64,000 bases of DNA, from the NCBI GenBank assembly GCA_965644295.1, contig CBFFRP010000092.1, positions 1-64,000 on the forward strand, in the 5' to 3' direction. This document shows positions 1 through 14,586 of this stretch, piece by piece. A model generated the notes under the pieces. It saw only the letters and a list, made by a program, of their open reading frames with translations. It did no database searches and was not told the origin of the DNA. Each line of letters starts with the position of its first letter. The first letter of the stretch is position 1. This DNA comes from Paraphysomonas bandaiensis (lineage: Eukaryota; Chrysophyceae). The translations under genes were made by a program, and so were the position numbers.

Positions 1-279
1 GTGTCCCAGATGACATCACATCACATCACATCACATGCTACTATTGATATGGTGTTGATGTGATAGAAACTAACTGCACATGGAGATGAAGTGCATGCAT
101 TTCAAAATATGTTCCTCGCACCGGACACATCTAGACATGCATGTGCGCCCAGATCGAGCACGGCGCAGCATAACATATAGAAAAACACGTACAAAAAAAA
201 TTTGAATTTGACCAAAAACGCCCCACAAGAGCGTCGAACACGCGTCATGAGTGTGTGGTGAGGACGCGGTGTGCATCAC

Positions 280-1085
280 ACTACACCGCAACCACACTGC
301 ACGAGCAGTGACTACAACACGCACATCTTGACCATAATACATATGCATAACTTAACACACACACACACACATACATACATATAGAGGGATGGATCTTCTG
401 AGTCAGTATCTTCTGGTGCTTAGATGGTGACATTGTTGATGACAGTGAGGAGTGCTCAGGAGGTGTGGTTTATCGGATGAGGTGTTCATTGTTGTGTGGA
501 TCACACCTCCTGAGCACACAGACAGACACACACATACATACACACACCTCCGAATGCTGCAGAGGTCACACCACTCTCAGATGACACTTCTTACTATGTG
601 GTTCAGAGTTGCAGGCTTATAACTGCCTTCCAGGAAGGTCTTCATGACAGTGTTTGGTCACGAGGCTGTAGCACAGAGCCTCATACAGTGGATTGAGGAG
701 TGTGGACTCGTGTAGAGAGGTCCAACAAGTACAAGCAGACGAAACATTATAACATCGTTTGATTGTGCACGTTAGAACACTTCCTATTCCCCCTGCTTTG
801 AGCCCACCTGAACATTGAACCCATCATACTACACCGCAACCACACTGCACGAGCAGTGCTTACAACACGCACATCATGACAATAATATATATATATGCAT
901 AACTTAACACACCATACACATGCATACATATAGAGTGATGCATGTATCTTCTGAGTTAGTATCTTCTGATGTTAATATGGTGACATTGTTGATGACAGTG
1001 AGGAGTGCTCAGGAGGTGTGGTTTATCGGATGAGGTGTTCATTGTTGTGTGGATCACACCTCCTGAGCACACAGACAGACAGACA
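280..1085. repeat. Direct duplication of a hairpin-containing module
   Basis: A block at about 280-540 recurs at about 825-1085 with an offset near 550 bp. Each copy holds a perfect 16-bp inverted repeat, GTGCTCAGGAGGTGTG with its reverse complement: arms 452-467 and 502-517 in the first copy, 1005-1020 and 1055-1070 in the second. A smaller stem, CACTGC-ACGA-GCAGTG, lies near the start of each copy. The interval between copies (600-820) contains a weak Tc1-like peptide, LPIPPALSPPE, near 780, too poor to call. I see no convincing gene in 1-1130. It is probably relics of a mobile element. Confidence 0.6.
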
Positions 1086-1135
1086 GACACGTACACATAC
1101 ATCAGATTGCTGCAGAGCTGATACCACTCTCAGAC

Positions 1136-1760
1136 ATGGCGACATATCCAACGACGACCCGGAGGCGGAGGAAGAGATACCACGAAAGTGCACGAGCAGG
1201 GTAAGCAATACTGCTCATAAAGATGGTGACGGGGTCGTATGTCGTATATATGCGGTATTGTTCTGATTATTGTTGTGCGTTGTTACTATACACTGCACTA
1301 ACTGTGTACATATTATGGTGTAGGAGAAGTGCAACGGGAAGAAGAATGTTGTCAACATTCGTGGCGACATATCCAACGACGACCCGGAGGCGGAGGAAGA
1401 GATACCACGAAAGTGCACGAGCAGGGTAAGTAATACTGTTCATAAAGATGGTGACGGGGTCGTATGTCGTATATATGCGGTATTGTTCTGATTATTGTTG
1501 TGCGTTGTTACTATACACTGCACTAACTGTGTACATATTATGGTGTAGGAGAAGTGCAACGGGAAGAAGAATGTTGTCAACATTCGTGGCGACATATCCA
1601 ACGACGACCCGGAGGCGGAGGAAGAGATACCACGAAAGCGCACGAGCAGGGTAAGTAATACTGTTCATAAAGATGGTGACGGGGTCGTATGTCGTATATA
1701 TGCGGTATTGTTCTGATTATTGTTGTGCGTTGTTACTATACACTGTACTAACTGCTTATG
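1136..1760 (+). repeat. Tandem 225-bp exon-intron unit
   Basis: A 225-bp unit is repeated with almost no change: 1201-1425, 1426-1650 and a partial third copy to about 1760, preceded by a partial copy at 1136-1200. Each unit divides into a 123-nt segment with GTAAGT at its start, an ACTAAC branch-like motif and TAG at its end, and a 102-nt open segment of 34 codons (1324-1425, 1549-1650). The open segment is acidic in the middle (DPEAEEEIPRK) and ends on AGG just before the GT. Reading it as phase-0 exon plus intron is inference, but the splice-like borders and the multiple-of-three length fit well. Confidence 0.55.
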
Positions 1761-1951
1761 ATCCTTCACCTGCTTATGATCCTCCACCTACTAGCAATGT
1801 GCCCCCAGCGGCTGTTGCCGCGTCGTTTCCGAGCATAGGTACTAATACTACTGTAAGTAGTAGTGGTAAAGATGGCTATATGCGTATGCAATGTATCCGA
1901 AATCAGGCTATTCGGTTGGAGCGTTTGCAGTCTCAAGCGAAGCAGGTGTAG
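1741..1951 (+). other. Possible terminal exon after the tandem exon units
   Basis: Downstream of the tandem units an open segment ends at a TAG at 1949-1951. It holds a short imperfect repeat (AYDPSP, AYDPPP) and then a stretch rich in Ser/Thr and Gln ending in LERLQSQAKQV. I recognise no family. It follows the third, truncated intron copy and may be the last exon of the same gene. The acceptor is unclear, because a TAG at about 1793 would change phase. The putative gene has no identifiable start, so this may be a relic. Confidence 0.3.
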
Positions 1952-2269
1952 CTATATGAGAATATGATATTACAAAACACAAGTAATAATAGCAGGGCCA
2001 ACTTTTAACGCAATAAATACTGCTAATAACAACTATACTTGCGACTTTTTCTTTATCTTTAACCTCTCAGATACAAATTACAGTAAAATAATAACTCAAT
2101 ACTTATATATGAAACCTGGTGAAATTGCTTTACCAGGTTTTGGTATTACCTCGACTTTATATAACAGTCTACGAATCGTAAGTAACTACGTTACTACATA
2201 TCATCTTCCTTTTCGCACTCCACGGGGACATCAGAGGATCATCTATCTTCTTGCTGCACTTCATGTCGA

Positions 2270-2455
2270 GTGTTTGCATCCAACTACATGTAATTGGTTA
2301 GTAGGAATAGCAACGACTCTAGACGGTATGGATTCATGTTTCTATACGCTAAGGTGTCATAATCAACTTTTCATGACTAAAGATCCTCTCAACAAAAACA
2401 TTAGATTGTGCTTCGATATGAAGCAAGCTGCGGCAGTTGGACTCATATAAGTACT
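2270..2455 (-). pseudogene. hAT transposase C-terminal fragment, broken
   Basis: The minus strand carries a broken copy of the hAT C-terminal segment. It reads YESNCRSLLHIEAQSN, then a degraded ERIFSHEKLIMTP block, a stop, and NPYRLESLLFL. It is clearly a relative of the better copy on the plus strand at 37415-37723, which has RLFSRAKLIMTPERRN and LESLLFLRANYML. The open frame on the opposite strand here is an antisense shadow. The stop and frame damage mean it cannot encode a working protein. Confidence 0.7.
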
Positions 2456-2696
2456 AAGCCGCAGGGGGAGATAATAATGTATTGCAATATATTGCCAGCA
2501 AAAATAAATAATAATAATAAATATAATATTTTAAAGACCAATAATAATATTAAATATGTTGCAATATATTGCAATATATTGATATAGCTATATTGGGCGC
2601 TAAGAAGAAAAAATTAGCTCGATCGGCAGTAAGGCAGTAACTAGTTTAAAAGAGGGTACAATACATAATGATGAATATCCAATAACAATGCAGCAA

Positions 2697-3610
2697 CTAG
2701 TACTCTTCATCACTGTTGTCCTTATTCTCGTCCTGATCAGACGGTCCATGATGCACAGTCTTTGCGGTCCACAAGCGCTTGTTGAAGCAAAGAAACAACA
2801 GCCGTTCAAGGCGTCGTGGAATCATTCCTTGTCGCAAGTGGGTCATGATAATCTTGGCTCTGCTGAACAAACGCTCCACAACATTTGTTGTACTGTATAC
2901 GTGCTTTGTCGATCGGCACTTGATGTCAAGCTGTCGTCGTAACTTCTTGCTGTCTCTATGGCTTTCAAAAGAAGCAGCGTTTCTTACATTAGCCACTTCG
3001 ACGGCACTATCCGGTGAATCAGCTTCTTCTGCATTCATTCGAAATCTTGCAACCGCTGCTCTCTCTTGACGAGTCAGAGATTCCTCGTATCCATTCTGAA
3101 TCTTCACAATGGCATTTTCGAAAGTAGAGTTTTGAACGATATCAGCATCTATGGAGATGTTTTGGCAGCTCTGACTTCAAATTTTCTTCTACTCTCTCTA
3201 ATCGCATCCATATACTTCAAAAGAATGCTATTACTAAATTTTCTGTAACTTGCAGTTACTCCCGGTTAGAGGTTAGTCAACTAATAAATATAAAGGGAAG
3301 ATTGTCCATGATGATCCATTCTAACCACTTATAGATATTCTCCTTGACTGATACTTCGCGTGCATAAAAATCTACCAACGTATTTGCAGCACCTCCATGA
3401 GGGTGAACAACTGCTTCCCAGCCGCTATGAGACTTTACATATGTGAGCAAGGAGATTGAAATCCAATATAGTTTTACCTGGCCCTGCTAAGACGAGCTCT
3501 CTTGGTGACCTCGTCACTGTTCAGAACATTTTCGTCGTCGTTATTTCTGTCGGATGAGCTAACAGCAATGGAGGAATCCAGTTGCAGAGGACGATGTCTA
3601 ATTTCTCTTC
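2697..3610 (-). pseudogene. hAT-family transposase relic
   Basis: Several minus-strand pieces match different parts of hAT transposases in the right order. Near 3440-3300 the frame reads VSVKENIYKWLEWIIMDN and LPF, the segment typical of hAT elements of oomycete style, and ends in a stop. A second open piece, 3107-2697, runs through an Arg-rich region to the dimerisation motif NVVERLFSRAKIIM and LERLLFLCFNKRLW, with an acidic tail ending DNSDEEY. A further piece at about 3600-3480 reads SSDRNNDDENVLNSDEVTKR and resembles the region just before the C-terminus in the copy at 37.4 kb. The catalytic middle is missing, so it is dead. Confidence 0.75.
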
Positions 3611-4251
3611 TTGCCTGTCAACTCTCTTTCATCGTTCCATTATATTTTAGACACTACCTTCTTAAAATTTTCACTGGCAACGATGCTTGCATTCGTCGGG
3701 GAAATGTATGGATGAAACGTTTTGTAGAGATAATGTATATTCCAATGTGATAGTAGGGAAATGAACTATTATGCTTGCTGCTGAAAATGAACAGAGTTGC
3801 CAGAAAGTTGCCGTAGAGTTGTAAAAAGATTGCTTGACATTGTTTTGAGTTTATTCGGAGTATAGAAAATATACTATATACTTTGAAAAGTCGTAACTAA
3901 CTCGCTATATACATATTAAAGGTATATGGCACATATCGCTCAAGTAACTTTTATAATTGTTTCATGAAGCTGAAACATAGAACATAGATTTTCATAAGAA
4001 CTCCAGCACGGAATACTAACGTGCTGGGATTTAAGCGGTGTCCCTAGTAATGAACAGGTTTTGTGTCAGTTACAAGCCTTAATATATAATTACGCCTTTT
4101 GAAATATTTTCGTTGTGCACTGTTCTATATTGTGTATTGTGCCATGTTGCGAAAAAGTATAAACATTACATAGTGTGCGCATAATCGCCACGGATAAATC
4201 AACTATACAATACACATGGCGATGCAACACAGTACTATGACACTGCACAAT
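3611..4251. other. No gene seen
   Basis: AT-rich spacer between the hAT relic and the PET100-like gene. Short open frames here lack coding character, and I see no recognisable repeat ends or RNA gene. Confidence 0.5.
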
Positions 4252-4546
4252 CTACTTCTTTCCCATACTATCCACATCATTCTCACGCCGACCTTTCAAA
4301 AACTCTTTCGGTACTGGTTCAGCAGCTGGATGTTGCATATCTAAACCAAGTTTTTCTTTCAAAAATCGACGATTCTCATCCATCGTATGTGGATTTACAT
4401 AGTATGCAGTCATCACAATAGGCCCTATATGTATAATGTAAGATATAATAAACTCTTAAGGTTATGAACACACCAGCAATATAAAGAGAGAACTTAAATA
4501 TCTCTAAAATATGATTACTTCTCCAAAATGCCCGACTTTTTACCAT
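4252..4546 (-). CDS. PET100-like cytochrome c oxidase assembly protein
   Basis: Two exons, complement of 4474-4546 and 4252-4424, joined across a 49-nt intron (4425-4473, GTGTGT..ATAG), give 81 residues. The N-terminus reads HILEIFKFSLYIAGPIVM, followed by YYVNPHTMDENRRFLKEKLG. This matches the PET100 pattern: a short N-terminus, LEIF, one membrane segment with a Pro, then a charged tail with basic Arg/Lys clusters. PET100 family proteins sit in the mitochondrial inner membrane and help assemble cytochrome c oxidase. The splice restores a single GGG codon exactly where the membrane segment continues, which is strong internal support. The length agrees with the family (about 70-110). No cleavable presequence is seen, as in yeast Pet100. 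If right, the organism has a respiring mitochondrion. Confidence 0.72.
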
Positions 4547-6244
4547 GATATATTCTGATTTATTAAAGTTGATAGTAAATATGTTAAAGTATGACTATAT
4601 ATGTATCATCACTTGCTCTGTTGTCTTGATAGGAGTGCAGTACGCACTCTGTACTACTATGCACTATACAGCATGTTCACTCTGTACTATACTGTCTACT
4701 GCATATGCCTATATTCGTATAGGTTCACCATACAAAATACAGTGTCTGGATTCCTATTCAGAATTTCACACTGCATTTTTTTACTGAATTTCATATACTA
4801 AATTATGAAAATGTCATATTTTCATGATTCAGTATTCATAAATCCTGTGTTTCTTATAAGGACAGTCCCTACAACGACAGTCTCATGCTACAATCAACAA
4901 GATATAGAAGATGATGCATATCTACCTCGCTTCACATGTCCTATCTCAGGTCTAGTTCTGGGAGTAATCCCTGTGATGTACTCATTGTATGAATAGGATT
5001 ATACCTCTTTTGTAGGTAGTATTAATACCAATACTGTGCGTGCATGTCTAGTAGATGTTTGTTATCATATCGGTATATATATACTTAACACTATTATAAT
5101 CATATACCACTTATAGTTGAGGCTACTTTGAAGCTTATAATAAAGCTCTCCCTCCTTCTCCCTCTGCGTAAAAATTTCGACTTTCAAAAACGTAGGGGAT
5201 ACATTTGGGAGTTACAGCACAGTACGTATTATAGCATCTAACTATAGTTATATTTCCCCTTTACATAAGAGAGCCATTGTTAGTTGTAAGTCACCGGACA
5301 TATAATTATATTTAACCACGGGCAATAAGGAGGCTACATTATCCCGTGCGCAATATTCTTACCTCTATGTTAAATTGTAGTTTATCCTCATAATGTTGAA
5401 ATCAAAATATTTAGAATGTATAGCTATTGTAGCTTGCCTGCTGTATGAAGGAATAGGTGCTCTCTGATAAACATGAGGAAAACTAATCACCTATACAGTA
5501 TCAAGTATCAGAAGTGGAATTTAACTCTCCAGAAATCTTATTGAGGCTACAGTCATTATGAACTTCTACAGGCTACAGCTGACGAAGTATGGAAGATGAC
5601 ATGCGCGCAGTGAACATAATAAAACCACGTACATATTACTGTCAATATTATAATTAAGACAGAAGTGAGCTTTTGTTGTGCCTAATATTGGGGTGAATTT
5701 GAATGTCTTTATTTGTCCGGTACTAATACGAGCATTCTGTTGAGGCCAATTCAGGTCAAAGAAAAATACAAGATGGGGATAAACGCGTATCCCATGTATT
5801 CACTAATCGTACTGATAGTAAGATAATATTTTTTTAATGTAGTTGGTAGTTGAAGTTGATTGCGTTCTATGATGAAACACAAAGACACAAAGTGTATGCA
5901 TTTTTGTGGTGTATGCTGGGATGCAGTTGAGAATTGGCCAGAACAATGGTATAACATCTGTGTTGGGTATTGTGAGTGGTTATACTTGATAATAAACAGT
6001 TTATGAACATCAAGTAGTCGTAATACTTGACATTATAAATTGTAACATACTCTTTGCTCTGATGCATAATTGTATTGTATCAGCAGCAGATACATACGCA
6101 AAACGACATTTCCTAATTTTTTAGTTTGAAGTCAATGAAATTTTATTACTTTAAATATATACTCAGCTAGTTGTCTATGCTAACAGAGAATTAGAGAATG
6201 ATTACTTGTTAGTTAGACATTCGGCTGATTTTGCCAAACAGAAT
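4547..6244. other. Intergenic, with dispersed repeat relics
   Basis: No gene is supported. From about 5290 to 5800 there is a decayed copy of a dispersed repeat also seen at 16.84-17.72 kb and 49.87-50.76 kb. Shared blocks include the TTTAACCACGGGCAATAAGG start at 5310, the 'gtagcttgcctgctgtat' block near 5430 and the 'agaagtgagcttttgttg' block near 5665. Some short open frames around 4600-5000 are low-complexity and rejected. Confidence 0.55.
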
Positions 6245-6822
<578 letters not shown>

Positions 6823-7065
6823 AAAGCAATTATAGTAACAGGTACTGTTGACAGTGTGTTATATTTCGATGATTCGATTCTTCTGACAATAATTCGATTG
6901 CTGTATGCAGTATCGGCATCCTTTGTATATTTTTGTTCAAAGATGCCTCTAATATTGAGACAACAATTATTTGTATTCCAGCCGTAGTTGTATTGCATTA
7001 CTATAGATAATATATGATTCAATTCATTCCCGAAAAATAAGATGCTGACTGCCGGGCCGCGAAGA

Positions 7066-7274
7066 TACATACACATACATACATACATACATACATTCAT
7101 ACATACATACATACATACATACATACATACATACATACATACATACATACATACATACATACATACATACATACATACATACATACATACATACATACAT
7201 ACATACATACATACATACATACATACATACATACATACATACATACATACATACATACATACATACATACATAC
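7066..7274. repeat. ACAT tetranucleotide array
   Basis: About 209 bp of (ACAT)n with one interruption (cattcat near 7095). It lies upstream of the HIT gene on that gene's 5' side. Open frames through it (MYVC or IHTY repeats) are artefacts of a four-base unit without stops. Confidence 0.97.
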
Positions 7275-7640
7275 AGCAGGGTATACGTCGTTGTACGGCT
7301 AAGTTCGTGAGAAGTTCAAGATCAATTCTAGACTTCTTTTTTGGAATGGGATCATAGCATAGCCACCAGTTAACCGTTATTTTAGGCCTTACTATATCAA
7401 ATCAAATGCTTTTCAAGTTTTTTGATTGGCTAATTACAAGTCGATATCCAATGCTTTTAATGACGATGTGATATGACTTGAGGTGCGATGGCATACAAGA
7501 GAACACGATATGACACCATATAGCTATGATCTAACCGCACGACACTATATCTTTCTGTCACAGTCGATCTTGTTTGCGATTGTTACTTGAATTAAGATAC
7601 TGTGATTCGCACCTCATCTCACGAAGTAATCGAGAACCTT

Positions 7641-8084
7641 ATGGATAATAATCATGTAAGGAAGAAGAGGAAGCGCTCTCCTACGGATGAAAACAATTCC
7701 CAGGAAAGTGTACGGTCTGTAACTGTGTTTCAGAGCAACTCTGAACCAATTGACCCGAATAATTACTCGGTGTTGAACTTGCAGCCCAGTCACAAGAAAG
7801 CAGTACACCACAAGGATATTCCTGATATTCTGAGTATATGGAAGACCAATTCACTGCCGCATATTCCCTCGCATTCACAATACTCCCCGTGCACTACCAG
7901 TGAACCTTCTACACTATCCATTGTGGCACAAAACCTTTCATCTTACTCGCATATGGACCAATACTGTCCCCAAGAGTCATCATATTCGAAATATGATGAA
8001 ACATTGTTTGCTATGGAGCAGTTTTTTGAGAGACAGGTGTCGGCTTTGCGGGATGATGATAAGGGCAATATCTCCATTGTTTGA
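7641..8084 (+). CDS. Small protein with basic nuclear signal, unknown
   Basis: An open frame of 147 codons from the first ATG (7641) to TGA at 8082-8084. The upstream in-frame extension to 7602 begins with GTG and is left out. The N-terminus carries a strongly basic run, KKRKRSP, typical of a nuclear localisation signal. The middle is rich in Ser, Pro and polar residues (PSHSQYSPCTTSEPSTLS), and the C-terminal part is more ordered (YDETLFAMEQFFERQVSALR), likely one helix. I do not recognise a family. The composition suggests a mostly disordered nuclear protein. It is a single-exon prediction, and further 5' or 3' exons are possible. Confidence 0.5.
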   Translation: MDNNHVRKKRKRSPTDENNSQESVRSVTVFQSNSEPIDPNNYSVLNLQPSHKKAVHHKDIPDILSIWKTNSLPHIPSHSQYSPCTTSEPSTLSIVAQNLSSYSHMDQYCPQESSYSKYDETLFAMEQFFERQVSALRDDDKGNISIV

Positions 8085-8367
8085 CGCCCGTAATTTTGAT
8101 GCATATTTAACTCATGATCTACTATTAACGGGATGATAGACGCAATGCTTCCGCAACATGATGCCTTTGCCTGTATTAGATTATATTCTGTCAGTACATG
8201 ATAGAATGAAGTGACATTAATATGGACACTAGTTCAGGACGTTTGAAGTTATATATATTTCATTTTAGTTGTATGTTGCTTCTCGGCTGCTAAATAATTA
8301 TATCATATATTAGTATTGCTGGAAAGACATGATATTATACCAAGACTTGAAGCAGCTGTAGAGCAGA

Positions 8368-8480
8368 ACGGGGCCTGGCAACCGTCAATGGTAATGTCAT
8401 TATAAATACCAGAACATCTTTCATTAATGCCACTATCATTTCCGGGAACTGGGCACCCAGTAATAGAATTTACTGGTGCT
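8368..8480. repeat. Decayed hAT-end relic
   Basis: The text gggcctggcaaccgtcaatg followed by tttcattaatgccac and tttccgggaactggg is a mutated copy of the ends of the hAT element at 36869-37958. The corresponding blocks there are cctggtaaccattaat and gccattataattgccgggaa. No transposase is attached. Confidence 0.5.
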
Positions 8481-8639
8481 TGATATATAGAAATAAGTGT
8501 TTTTAAGATGCAGTATCTCTTCTATATTCCGAAGAAATTCAAAACAAAGTTAAGCAATGTTTATGCAACTCTACAGCTACTTTGTGGCAACGTTTTTCAA
8601 TGTCAGCCACAAACTTAATGCTAAAGGAGTTAGAAAAAA

Positions 8640-8755
8640 GTTATATAGAAAGTCTTATTACTTAGCAATAGGCGTTAAAAACCTGCACCAATGTAGTGGC
8701 TAGTTGAATGCTAGACATACTATTTAGACCTCTACCCATAACTAATCAGCACAAA
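8640..8755 (-). repeat. Dispersed repeat, inverted match to 46028-46145
   Basis: About 115 bp that includes agcaataggcgttaaaaacc, gtggctagttgaatgctaga and gacctctacccataactaat is present in reverse orientation at 46028-46145. A shorter match (atcaataggcgtcagaaaac) sits at about 16960. It contains no coding potential. Confidence 0.65.
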
Positions 8756-8889
8756 TTCCATTATCCTACTATTTAGCGCTAGAGAAGCTGCTTGGTCGCC
8801 GCAAGCACCAAGGTGCGACCACTTCCGTTCTTAAGGTTGATTGAGAGTTGAGAGTTTCGCCCTGGTCGTGTGTCCTAGGAGTCACTAGC

Positions 8890-9640
8890 ATGTGTTGTCA
8901 GGGGGGTCTCCCCTTGGGATGAGATTCCACCAGGCTCTGAGGTACAGGGTTCTGTACTAAGGTCCGGAGTGTACCGAGTGCTAGATGTGTGTGCTGAGAG
9001 GTGGGTGGTGTGGTGGAATGTGGCGTTGTTTCAGTGCACCGTTTGGGCGTCAGGCATGGGTGGAGTTGCCGGAGACGGCGTTGTTGTCTGGGGCCTGAAG
9101 GGTTCATGCGGGCCGGTGATATGTTCCTGTATGTATGAGTGGTGGGGTTCGTGTGGGCGGTGGGCGGTGGTCCAGTCTCGGGTCGTCTGTGGACTCCTAG
9201 TAATCGTAGCACCCTTGGGCGTTTCCATTTCTGTCTACGTTTTTGACGCGGTCGCGGGTGTAGCCTAGGGGGTCCTTTGTGTAGGGTAATGTATCGTCGA
9301 CTTCGATCTTGAATCATGAGCTTTGCTGCAGCAAAAAGCGGGAGAAGCAGGCTAATGACCGCTGATTCAAGGTTGCGCAGACCTTGAGATGTCAAGGACT
9401 CATGGATGTGATCTCCAAAAACGTCTCGAGTTGTGCAGTGGTGATGGTGCCTGTTCAGAATCTCTCCACCTGTGGTAAGGAGGGGTTCCAGGCCCTGCTG
9501 GAGAGCCGCTGTAGCGCATTGGTAGTCCAGTGGGGTAGGTCCTGATTTCTCAGGGTCTCTTGAAGCGCGTTTTTGTGACTCCTGTATCTGAGTGATGGTG
9601 TCATTTGTGTGAAAAAAGTTGCTTGAGGACCAACAAAGTA
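8890..9640 (-). pseudogene. GC-rich dispersed element ORF, copy 1
   Basis: A GC-rich island on the minus strand, unlike the AT-rich surroundings. The open frame reads NRHHHHCTTRDVFGDHIHES, then LESAVISLLLPLFAAAKLMI, followed by a long Pro/Thr/Arg-rich tail ending SLVESHPKGRPP. The first part aligns with the plus-strand copy at 56074 (QMADAFGRHLSSSLLEHQFH, FIASILLPLYDGGLRMLSNR), and the tail end aligns with DTLPKGRAP there. A frameshift separates the upstream part (LRYRSHKNALQETLRNQ). I do not recognise the family. The presence of several diverged copies suggests an open reading frame of a mobile element. Confidence 0.55.
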
Positions 9641-10417
9641 CAAACTCATATACCCAAAAAATTAAAAAATTTTAACTAGAAAACATTCATAAAAATACAC
9701 CTTTTCCCCAAGTTTGAAAGAAGCTGAAAAGCCAAGCAAAATAATTATATGATACCATATTATGTTAATGAACGATAATGGCTAAAAATATTAATGAAAG
9801 TACAATTTACAGAGTCTTCTTCCCAGTGGATTCGGAGAATACTTTGTATCATACTTATTTGTTCGTTGTGCAATGATCGCGGCATCCATAGAATGCAAGC
9901 ATTGTTGCCAGTGCAAATTTTCTATAAAGGTAGCTGCTAAAGTTCAAGGGAATGATGAAAAAGAGTTTTTTCCCACTGAACCGGATGATTCTTTTCCAAG
10001 CAGTTCCCCAACTAATATATATACTGTAAGCGTGAAGTCATAAATGTACATGATGTACTAATAATATATTAGCAATATATCAGGTCTGGTATTTATAAAA
10101 TATATAACATCGCGCCCATTACACTGTCTGTGATGATAAAAACAGTTTTCTACCTCCTCTCTAATTTCTCAGTCAGACATAACATCCTGATCTGACTGAT
10201 TGATTCTGTCCTCGTGGAATCAATAGGCAACGATGATTTTCGAGTTGGCCCAGAATAGTCTACACACTTGCAAAGAATCGTATCAGCATAAAAAGTAGAC
10301 CAACAAACCAATTGCATAAACTTCGTGGTCTTAGATACTCGAACGTGATCCCATCGTATCATAGGATAATAATAATGTCAAGTAATATATTTCAAATCAA
10401 ATTAAGTTAAGAAGTTC
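9641..10417. other. Intergenic, small ORF only
   Basis: No supported gene. A 56-codon open frame (9873-10043, plus) begins MIAASIECKHCCQCKFS and is Cys-containing, but it runs into a block (atatatactgtaagcgtgaa) that recurs near 50160. It is therefore probably repeat-derived. A 70-codon minus-strand frame at 10150-10362 has no recognisable motif. Confidence 0.4.
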
Positions 10418-10422
10418 AGTAC

Positions 10423-10678
10423 TGCCCCATTCAGAGCGCCTGGTGGGGGCTGGGTGGATACCTAACTAAAATACTTGATTTGCTAGCTACCTACTGAACC
10501 CAACTAGCTACATCATTATCACACGGTATTCAGCACTGAATATGCAGTGAGAACCCGGGTGGGGTAGCGCTGAACTAAGCAATAATGTAAACATAGGTAG
10601 AAGTGCGTGGCCGCAGCACTCGGCAGCACCCACTTGGGGGCCGCACGCAGTGATTTGTTATGCTGGCAGTATGGGGCA
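10423..10678. mobile_element. 256-bp TG..CA element with 5-bp target duplication
   Basis: The element starts TGCCCCAT and ends ATGGGGCA, an 8-bp perfect terminal inverted repeat within TG..CA ends. It is flanked on both sides by AGTAC (10418-10422, 10679-10683). A related copy in opposite internal orientation is at 36011-36294, flanked by a different 5-bp duplication. TG..CA ends plus a 5-bp duplication are the hallmarks of a solo long terminal repeat. A miniature DNA transposon is the alternative. It has no coding capacity. Confidence 0.8.
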
Positions 10679-10683
10679 AGTAC

Positions 10684-11536
10684 ATGCAATGCATTATGTG
10701 TCATCGACATGCAATAACACACGATAATTTGGTTGCATAATGAAGGCCATACTATACAGAAACTACTTCGTTGATGTAAATGTCTGTATAATATAGCAAG
10801 ATTATCAAAATGATGGGTTGAATAGATGAATATAATATTAGGGCAGCGCTTCAACTAATTGACGCAGGTTGTAGTCAATTATATTTTCAATTCTTACTAC
10901 ATAATTATTACGATTAACATACCTAATAGTACTAAAAAGAATAGTACTTCATTTATCAAAACAATATATATTATGTAATACTTATGAAAAAATGATTTGC
11001 CCTCTTACTGCTACTGTCAACAAATTCATCGTCATGAGCAACATGGGTGTAGCTGCCAGCTACACTGTGTTCGAACTACATGAGCTCTTCAACATTACGA
11101 CATAAGTCTACCAACACAACCATCAAAAATATTTCCCCAGTCTTCGTGGCTTCCTTGACTCGAGCATCACCCCTGAACTTTCATTTAGTGTAGTGTATAG
11201 CAACAACCTTAGAATATATCTTTCAATTGCTTTTAAAAGAGAAATACACAACAATAGGTACATCCTATACCAACCTCACTAAATTAGTAAAATGCCTAGT
11301 CAAATCATATTTGTTGCCACTACAGTTTTTAGCATTGTTTTAAACTAGTCAAAAAAAACTTGTAAGAATTGATCACAAAATTATGTTATTACAACCGTTT
11401 CTAAAAATCAGGTTCGTAAAACTTTAAAAATAAGATCGAACCATAAAGAGCAGGATGCTCACAAATACGAACATCTCGAAAAATCAAAATCTTTAACTCA
11501 AACAACAATTGTAACAACAAATATTACTCTCATGAC
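10684..11536. other. Spacer and tubulin 3' region, no gene
   Basis: AT-rich sequence between the TG..CA element and the first beta-tubulin stop. I see no gene. The last 200 bp are presumably the 3' untranslated region and downstream region of the minus-strand tubulin gene. Confidence 0.5.

Positions 11537-14586
<3,050 letters not shown>

Noticed and set aside
9-348. Short frames in the first kilobase, on both strands
   Set aside because: They overlap duplicated hairpin modules and have no protein features; several begin with codons other than ATG.
2109-2450. 113-codon plus-strand frame with an ATG
   Set aside because: It is antisense to a broken hAT C-terminal fragment whose residues are recognisable on the minus strand.
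10423-10678. A hAT miniature element for the TG..CA copies
   Set aside because: The target duplication is 5 bp at both copies, not the 8 bp expected for hAT, and the ends differ from the CAGGGCCTGG hAT ends in this window.
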